From VBDM01 sp035317085 (lineage in GTDB: Bacteria > Pseudomonadota > Gammaproteobacteria > Burkholderiales > SG8-39): a stretch of 5,590 nt of DNA. The DNA lies in NCBI GenBank assembly GCA_035317085.1, contig DATHHS010000032.1:1-5590 (forward strand), given 5' to 3'. This document shows positions 5,278 to 5,590 of the stretch, piece after piece (position 1 is the first letter of the stretch; each line of letters begins with the position of its first letter). The notes below the pieces were generated by a model. That model was not told the origin of the DNA, ran no database searches, and saw only the letters and a program-made list of their open reading frames with translations. The translations under genes were made by a program, and so were the position numbers.

Positions 5278-5590
5278 TTTTTCGATCGCCGGCCTCTCGC
5301 AGCACGCTTGACATCAGCCTCTTTCAACCTGGTTTTCGTCATATCGATTGGTGAACGCAAGATCGAAAAAGAGCTCTGCGAATTTATTCAATCATCGCAT
5401 TCACCGGTCGAGCTAGGGAAAGCAAGAAAACTTGGAGGGTTATCCGGCCCTTCGGCTTCGCGCAGGGCAGGCGCTGGCCGCAAAACCCCTTGCGCAAATT
5501 GCGGAAAAGAAAACCTCTCAAGACTCGAACACCCTCTCCGCCGGCGCAGCGGGAGGAGAGGGAGGGGACCCGCGCTTGCCTGCCCTGAGC
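5278..5590. other. Non-coding end region, no recognisable gene
   Basis: No frame on either strand gives a protein I recognise and there is no tRNA-like fold. A 10-bp perfect inverted repeat TTTTTCGATC (5278-5287) / GATCGAAAAA (5361-5370) starts directly after the pseudogene stop. A TTGACA at 5308-5313 has no matching -10 box at normal spacing. The rightmost part (from about 5446) is repeat element C. Confidence 0.5.
5446..5590. repeat. Palindromic repeat element C, cut by the window edge
   Basis: CAGGGCAGGC (5463-5472) is the exact complement of GCCTGCCCTG (5578-5587), and the bases further out (GGCCCTTCGGCTTCGCG at 5446-5462) look like the rest of an arm whose partner would lie past 5590. 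Inside is a hairpin CCCTCTCC (5532-5539) / GGAGAGGG (5555-5562), followed by AGGGGACCCG. The CCCTTCG...CAGGGCAGG and CCCTCTCC...GGAGAGGG motifs resemble dispersed repeats I recall from alphaproteobacterial genomes. Confidence 0.6.

Noticed and set aside
5308..5313. TTGACA as a -35 promoter box
   Set aside because: The sequence 16-18 bases downstream has no TATAAT-like box and no gene follows in the window.

Overview
The window looks like chromosomal DNA of a GC-rich alphaproteobacterium, probably of the Rhizobiales or a Reyranella-like lineage. The support is the strong G/C third-position bias, the Omp25/31-type barrel and OprB-type porin, the class III nucleotide cyclase tail, and intergenic palindromic repeats of a kind I recall from Bradyrhizobium, Rhodopseudomonas and Reyranella genomes. 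This placement is inference; there is no rRNA or marker gene here.

Layout. Positions 1-447 (+) hold the C-terminal end of a class III adenylate/guanylate cyclase. It converges on a large outer-membrane protein gene at 784-2832 (-). The gap between them is almost entirely two palindromic repeat elements, 449-574 and 581-787. The second ends inside the stop codon of the outer-membrane protein gene. That protein carries two barrel modules in one chain: an Omp25/31-like barrel, then an OprB-like carbohydrate porin. A gap of about 480 bp (2833-3311) separates it from a divergent gene at 3312-4109 (+), an exported two-domain protein ending in a YbaY/YscW-like domain. After a 210-bp spacer with several small inverted repeats comes a 2-hydroxychromene-2-carboxylate isomerase-like gene of the DsbA/GST-kappa fold (4320-4928, +). 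It overlaps by ATGA the start of a short-chain dehydrogenase (SDR) gene that is clearly broken: internal deletion, frameshift and a decayed tail (4925-5277). The last ~310 bp hold no gene I can recognise, but include a terminal palindromic repeat that runs off the window edge.

How the parts relate. The cyclase, the porin and the exported protein show no evident shared pathway. The isomerase and the SDR were probably translationally coupled before the SDR was lost, leaving the isomerase without its operon partner. I see no CRISPR array, toxin-antitoxin pair, phage module, transposase, tRNA or rRNA, and no convincing new multi-gene system. The items most worth a second look are the double-barrel porin, the repeat element fused to its stop codon, and the decayed SDR.
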